This document shows, one piece after another, positions 7,291 to 9,816 of a DNA stretch of 9,816 bases. The notes under the pieces were generated by a model, which saw only the letters and a list, made by a program, of their open reading frames with translations, was not told where the DNA came from and did not search any database. The stretch is from Bacillota bacterium (lineage in GTDB: Bacteria; Bacillota; Clostridia; Acetivibrionales; DTU013), in contig JAEZJL010000299.1 of the NCBI GenBank assembly GCA_023415815.1, positions 1 through 9,816 on the forward strand, read 5' to 3'. Position 1 is the stretch's first letter. Each line of letters begins with the position of its first letter. A program made the translations under genes and the position numbers.

Positions 7291-7361
7291 GCGACAAAAA
7301 GAGAACCGTCCCCACGTGTCGCATTCCGTGCGACGGGCGGGGACGGTTCTCTTTTTGTCGC
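7291..7361. repeat. 71-bp palindromic repeat element with perfect 23-bp arms
   Basis: Positions 7291-7313 and 7339-7361 are perfect inverted copies, beginning GCGACAAAAAGAG and ending CTCTTTTTGTCGC. The 25-base centre holds a smaller inverted repeat, GTCGC (7318-7322) and GCGAC (7330-7334), around the loop ATTCCGT. The same GCGAC/GTCGC word therefore caps both outer ends and both inner ends, so the element reads as two opposed 32-bp units differing at four positions. It begins one base after the VanW stop and could slow or end transcription between two convergent genes. It lacks a clean U-tract after the stem. The GGGGACGGTTCTC core resembles dispersed intergenic palindromes I recall from Clostridia; this is memory, not a search. 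Confidence 0.8.
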
Positions 7362-7411
7362 ACTTTTGTAATTAAAATGAGCTCAGTGGTAGATAAGTTC
7401 CAGCGTCACAG

Positions 7412-7503
7412 GCGGGGGGAGGTGTGTCCCGGATTGCTTTAGCGTCGAAAGGGGACATTCCTCGACGCCCGGCCCGTCGGGGGGAGAGGCGTGTCCCCTC
7501 TCC
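7412..7503. repeat. Cluster of overlapping inverted repeats
   Basis: This gene-free stretch contains several stems. GCGTCGA (7442-7448) pairs with TCGACGC (7462-7468) around a 13-base loop holding GGGGACA. GGAGAGG (7483-7489) pairs with CCTCTCC (7497-7503) around CGTGTCC. GGGGACA (7451-7457) can alternatively pair with TGTCCCC (7492-7498) or with TGTCCC (7425-7430). The stretch also repeats a GGAGGTGTGTCCC-like word at its two ends. It abuts the stop codon of the stress-protein gene at 7504. No U-tract follows on either strand, so terminator function is unproven. It may be a decayed member of an intergenic repeat family. Confidence 0.55.
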
Positions 7504-8001
7504 TTAAAAGCTTTCCACGCTTATGGCCCCGTTGCTTTTCAATATATCTGCGACGCGGTTCACTTTATCCTCATCGGTCTTCATGCTGAAAAGTACTTTT
7601 CCGGCTTTCACTTCGGATTCATACTGCTTGCTCCTGTTTTCAGGTATCCCCAGGTCTACCAGCCCGCCTACGATACCGCCGGTCACGGCGCCCGAAAGCA
7701 GCCCCGTGATTGGCCCCGCGGCTGCGATGATGCCAAGGCCTGGTATAACCATGCTTCCAGCTCCGATCAGGAGGCCCGCAAGCCCGCCGAGAACGCCGCC
7801 GGTCACCACGCCGTCGGAGATGTTGTCGTTGATGCCCCTGCCGCCCGTCTTCATTGTGGCGTTATTTCTTCCGGCATCATCCCCGCCCTGTCTCACAATA
7901 ATTGATATATCCTCCGTGCGAAGTCCCTGGTCCTTTACCTGCACGGCCGCTCTTTCGGCATAGCTGTGATTGTCGAAAACCCCTACAACCGTTTTTGACA
8001 T
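7504..8001 (-). CDS. General stress protein, YflT/GSP17M-like with glycine-zipper segment
   Basis: This 165-residue protein is of unknown biochemical role. Residues 4-37 (VVGVFDNHSYAERAAVQVKD and the ISIIV strand) match the N-terminal domain of the Bacillus heat- and stress-induced YflT/GSP17M proteins. Residues about 62-115 are a glycine-rich hydrophobic segment with repeated GGVxGG-type spacing, a glycine zipper that could insert into membrane or pack helix pairs. The C-terminal part (GIPENRSKQYESEVKAGKVL onward) is the conserved second half of this family. The ATG at 8001 follows GGAGG by seven bases. In Bacillus such genes belong to the general stress regulon, but I find no sigma-B-type GGGTAT box upstream here. 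A direct repeat of GCTTTGCAA lies in its promoter region. Confidence 0.8.
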   Translation of the reverse strand: MSKTVVGVFDNHSYAERAAVQVKDQGLRTEDISIIVRQGGDDAGRNNATMKTGGRGINDNISDGVVTGGVLGGLAGLLIGAGSMVIPGLGIIAAAGPITGLLSGAVTGGIVGGLVDLGIPENRSKQYESEVKAGKVLFSMKTDEDKVNRVADILKSNGAISVESF

Positions 8002-8129
8002 TTTTACTCCTCCTTCATAATAATATGCTTTGCAATTATATAGCTTTGCAAAACAGGCTGTGCATTATTCATTTCAGCAAGCTCCGGCTGCATGCAGAAA
8101 TATTTATTTCCCGTAGGAAGATCTTGGTG

Positions 8130-8135
8130 TATAAT
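8130..8135 (+). promoter_or_regulatory. -10 element for the SLH/membrane-protein pair
   Basis: A perfect TATAAT stands 36 bases before the chosen ATG at 8172, giving a start near 8142 and a leader of about 30 bases. The -35 region at normal spacing (TTTCCC or TTCCCG) is poor, so the promoter may need an activator or be weak. Confidence 0.4.
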
Positions 8136-8171
8136 AGGCATAAGATTTAATTGTGCCAGGAGTATAAAAGC

Positions 8172-8762
8172 ATGAAAAACCGGCGTCTTGTTGCAATAGC
8201 CGTCTCGTTGGCCATTTTTGGGACGGCATCGGCTGTCGAGGTCCGTGCGGAGACTGCGGCGCAGCTCCAGGATAGCTGCAGTCAAGCCTTGTTGAAGCTG
8301 GAGATTATGCAAAAAGATTCTAAGGGCAGTCTGAGGCTGAAGGAAAAGGCAAAGCGCTATGAGTTCATAACCTTTGTCAACGACATGATGTGCTACGAGC
8401 CTGCAGGCGAAACCGATAAAACAAAGCCCGCTTTCAAGGATATCACGTCCAAGCACCGTGCTTATAACGAAATACGCACGGCTGCCGCCAACAATATCAT
8501 TGAAGCTTATAAAGACGGCACAATAAAGCCCGACCGTATTATTACCTATTCCGAAGCGCTGCAGATGGTATTGAAGGCGCTGGGCTATAGCGGCCAGATC
8601 AAGGACCTCGACGCAAAGGGCATTGTACAGCGGTCGGGAGAACTTGGCCTGATCGCGGATGCGGCTATTGCTCCGGAAAAGCAGATTACGCGCGGAGAAG
8701 CTTCTATAATAATATATAACGCATTGACAGTGGATTTTGCCGATGTGCCCAGGGGTGAGTGA
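8172..8762 (+). CDS. Small secreted S-layer homology (SLH) domain protein
   Basis: This 196-residue exported protein starts with a signal peptide (MKNRRLVAIAVSLAIFGTAS, probable cleavage after VRA at residue 26). The rest looks like about three SLH-type modules. A divergent one covers residues about 38-75, a clear one about 86-140 (FKDI, then AAANNIIEAYKDGTIKPDR and SEALQMVLKALGY), and another about 141-187 (GLIAD, ITRGEASIIIYNAL). SLH modules bind pyruvylated secondary cell-wall polymers. Here they make up the whole protein with no attached enzyme, so its job is unclear. I chose the ATG at 8172, with AGGAG nine bases upstream. A longer reading from a TTG at 8151 adds seven residues ahead of the basic signal start and has no better ribosome site. 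Its stop abuts the next ATG. Confidence 0.85.
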   Translation: MKNRRLVAIAVSLAIFGTASAVEVRAETAAQLQDSCSQALLKLEIMQKDSKGSLRLKEKAKRYEFITFVNDMMCYEPAGETDKTKPAFKDITSKHRAYNEIRTAAANNIIEAYKDGTIKPDRIITYSEALQMVLKALGYSGQIKDLDAKGIVQRSGELGLIADAAIAPEKQITRGEASIIIYNALTVDFADVPRGE

Positions 8763-9251
8763 ATGCAGCTTCAAGGTCTTCTAATAATGCTTTTTGTTCT
8801 TGCCGTGATCCCGATAATGATACTTTCATCCCACCATGAAATATTCTTTGTGCTGATGGCCGCCATACTTCTTGTTTCCTCCATACGCAGCCTGCACAAA
8901 GGCCTCTCGGGCTCCGACGGCGGCAGCCCCGAAGCCGACGGCGACCTGGAGGAAGAATTCGAAGAAATAATGAATATCGATATGGAAAAGTTCGGCACTG
9001 GCATAGACGTCGCCAAAAGCCTTATCATCATCCTATTTCTCGTCTACTGTGCCTTTTATCTGAATTCCCTGCTTTTCAAGGTCCTTTCCGCGCTGGCGAT
9101 ACTCCTGCAGGTTTCCTTCATTTCCAAAAATGTAAAGGAAAAATATGATATGCCGCGGATACAGGGCATCAGCCATTTGTTCTCCAGCGCGCTCAATCTT
9201 GTGGTAATTCTGTTCACACTACTGAACAAGCTTATCGGGAGCAGGTTCTAG
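8763..9251 (+). CDS. Small multi-pass membrane protein of unknown function
   Basis: I do not recognise this 162-residue protein. About five hydrophobic segments are visible, near residues 5-22, 26-42, 82-103, 104-120 and 136-157. Between the second and third lies a very acidic, Gly/Ser-rich loop (residues about 50-74, including EADGDLEEEFEEI). No catalytic motif stands out. The ATG follows the SLH gene's stop with no gap (TGAATG), and an AGGGG inside that gene's end sits seven bases upstream, so translation of the two is probably coupled. The stop shares a CTAG with the stop of the convergent HAD phosphatase. The partnership suggests an envelope role, but nothing in the sequence proves it. 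Confidence 0.85.
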   Translation: MQLQGLLIMLFVLAVIPIMILSSHHEIFFVLMAAILLVSSIRSLHKGLSGSDGGSPEADGDLEEEFEEIMNIDMEKFGTGIDVAKSLIIILFLVYCAFYLNSLLFKVLSALAILLQVSFISKNVKEKYDMPRIQGISHLFSSALNLVVILFTLLNKLIGSRF

Positions 9252-9816
9252 ATATAAAGCAGAAGCTCGCCGGGATTCCGGAGGCAGATATCCGGCTTGA
9301 CCCCCATCAATTTCTCTGCAGGCAGATAGCTCCAGCCTGTCACCGCCGCGCTTTTTACACCCGCATTCCTGGCGCAGAGTATGTCATAGGGACTGTCCCC
9401 CACATAAAGCACTCCGCCGGTATCCTCGATGCCGCACATCTCAATAGCCTTCAGCAAAGGCGCCGCTTCAGGCTTGTGTATGGCGGTATCCTCCAGGCCG
9501 ACGAACACGCTCATATATTTCTCCAGGCCGAAAAGCTCCAGGCCCCGCATGGCGAGCCCCCGCCTTTTCGAGGTGACGACTCCGAGCCTTACGCCCTTTT
9601 TTGAGCATTCCTCCAGGACCCGGTTTATTCCTATGAATACGCCCGTGTATCTGTCGTGATTTTCTTCATTAAATTCCCTATATGTTTTGATCAGTACGTC
9701 CACCTGGTCGGGATACATCTCGAGGAAGGGCTGCTTAAGGGGGATTCCCAAGTAGCCGAGCATCTCCTCCTCCCCCATGCTTCTGCCGAAATGATGGCGG
9801 AAGGTGTGTCTGAAGG
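9248..9816 (-). CDS. HAD-superfamily phosphatase, PpaX/Gph-like (partial, 5' end outside window)
   Basis: The reading frame stays open from the stop at 9248 to the right edge, so the true start lies outside. An internal ATG at 9778 is not the start: the preceding codons encode FRHTFRHHFGRS, which continues the cap domain. Visible elements are the helical cap (through KTYREFNEENHDRY), HAD motif II (VVTSKRR), motif III lysine (HKPEAAPL) and motif IV (VYVGDSPYDI). The nucleophile motif DxDxT is off the edge. The pattern fits the PpaX pyrophosphatase / phosphoglycolate phosphatase group, which hydrolyses small phosphate compounds in the cytoplasm. The exact substrate is not determinable from this part. 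It is convergent with the membrane-protein gene and overlaps it by four bases. Confidence 0.9.
   Translation of the reverse strand, partial: FRHTFRHHFGRSMGEEEMLGYLGIPLKQPFLEMYPDQVDVLIKTYREFNEENHDRYTGVFIGINRVLEECSKKGVRLGVVTSKRRGLAMRGLELFGLEKYMSVFVGLEDTAIHKPEAAPLLKAIEMCGIEDTGGVLYVGDSPYDILCARNAGVKSAAVTGWSYLPAEKLMGVKPDICLRNPGELLLYI

Noticed and set aside
7379..7393. A complete tRNA gene
   Set aside because: Only the D-arm-like word is present. No anticodon stem, T-arm or acceptor pairing can be built around it.
7483..7503. Standard intrinsic terminator for the VanW or stress-protein gene
   Set aside because: The GGAGAGG/CCTCTCC stem lacks a following U-tract on either strand.
7290..7503. CRISPR array
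   Set aside because: The repeats are inverted and overlapping, not regularly spaced direct repeats with unique spacers, and no cas gene is nearby.
8004..8774. Long minus-strand open frame of 256 codons
   Set aside because: It lies entirely opposite the SLH gene and the intergenic region. Its translation has no family resemblance, and the plus strand carries a signal peptide, SLH modules and good ribosome sites.

Overview
The window looks like chromosomal DNA from a Gram-positive Firmicute, most likely an anaerobic Clostridia-type organism. The evidence is strong AGGAGG-like ribosome binding sites before almost every gene, a lipoprotein-type solute-binding protein, a VanW/G5 cell-wall protein, a DUF2508 (YaaL-like) protein, an S-layer-homology protein and a YflT-type stress protein. 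The taxonomic assignment is inferred from gene families, not from a marker gene.

Layout. Positions 1-5353 are read entirely on the minus strand. In transcription order they hold a Nudix hydrolase (5353-4748), a YfcE/MJ0936-type phosphoesterase overlapping it by 20 bases (4767-4285), a DUF2508 protein (4200-3880), a GntR/FadR-subfamily repressor (3706-2984), and a CUT1-type carbohydrate ABC importer. The importer comprises a solute-binding lipoprotein (2815-1433), a MalF-like permease (1303-425) and a MalG-like permease (409 to beyond the left edge). The VanW/G5 membrane-anchored protein (5574-7289) is divergent from the Nudix gene. A gene-free patch at 7290-7503 holds a large perfect-armed palindrome and a second cluster of inverted repeats. 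Next come a minus-strand YflT-like stress protein (8001-7504), then a plus-strand pair: an S-layer-homology protein (8172-8762) followed directly by a small unrecognised membrane protein (8763-9251). A HAD phosphatase of the PpaX/Gph type enters from the right edge on the minus strand and ends at 9248, sharing a CTAG with the stop of the convergent membrane protein.

How the genes work together. The repressor and importer form a sugar-uptake unit. The DNA upstream of the repressor and upstream of the binding protein each carries three ACGT tetramers at an exact 7-bp period. This creates overlapping GTnnnAC sites, the operator form known for FadR-type GntR proteins, and suggests the repressor controls both itself and the importer. 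No catabolic gene or ATPase is present, so the substrate cannot be named. The remaining genes are housekeeping or envelope genes with no evident joint system.

No clearly new defence, mobile or biosynthetic system is visible. The most interesting items are the shared period-7 operator arrays, the palindromic repeat island at 7291-7503, and the translationally coupled SLH/membrane-protein pair.
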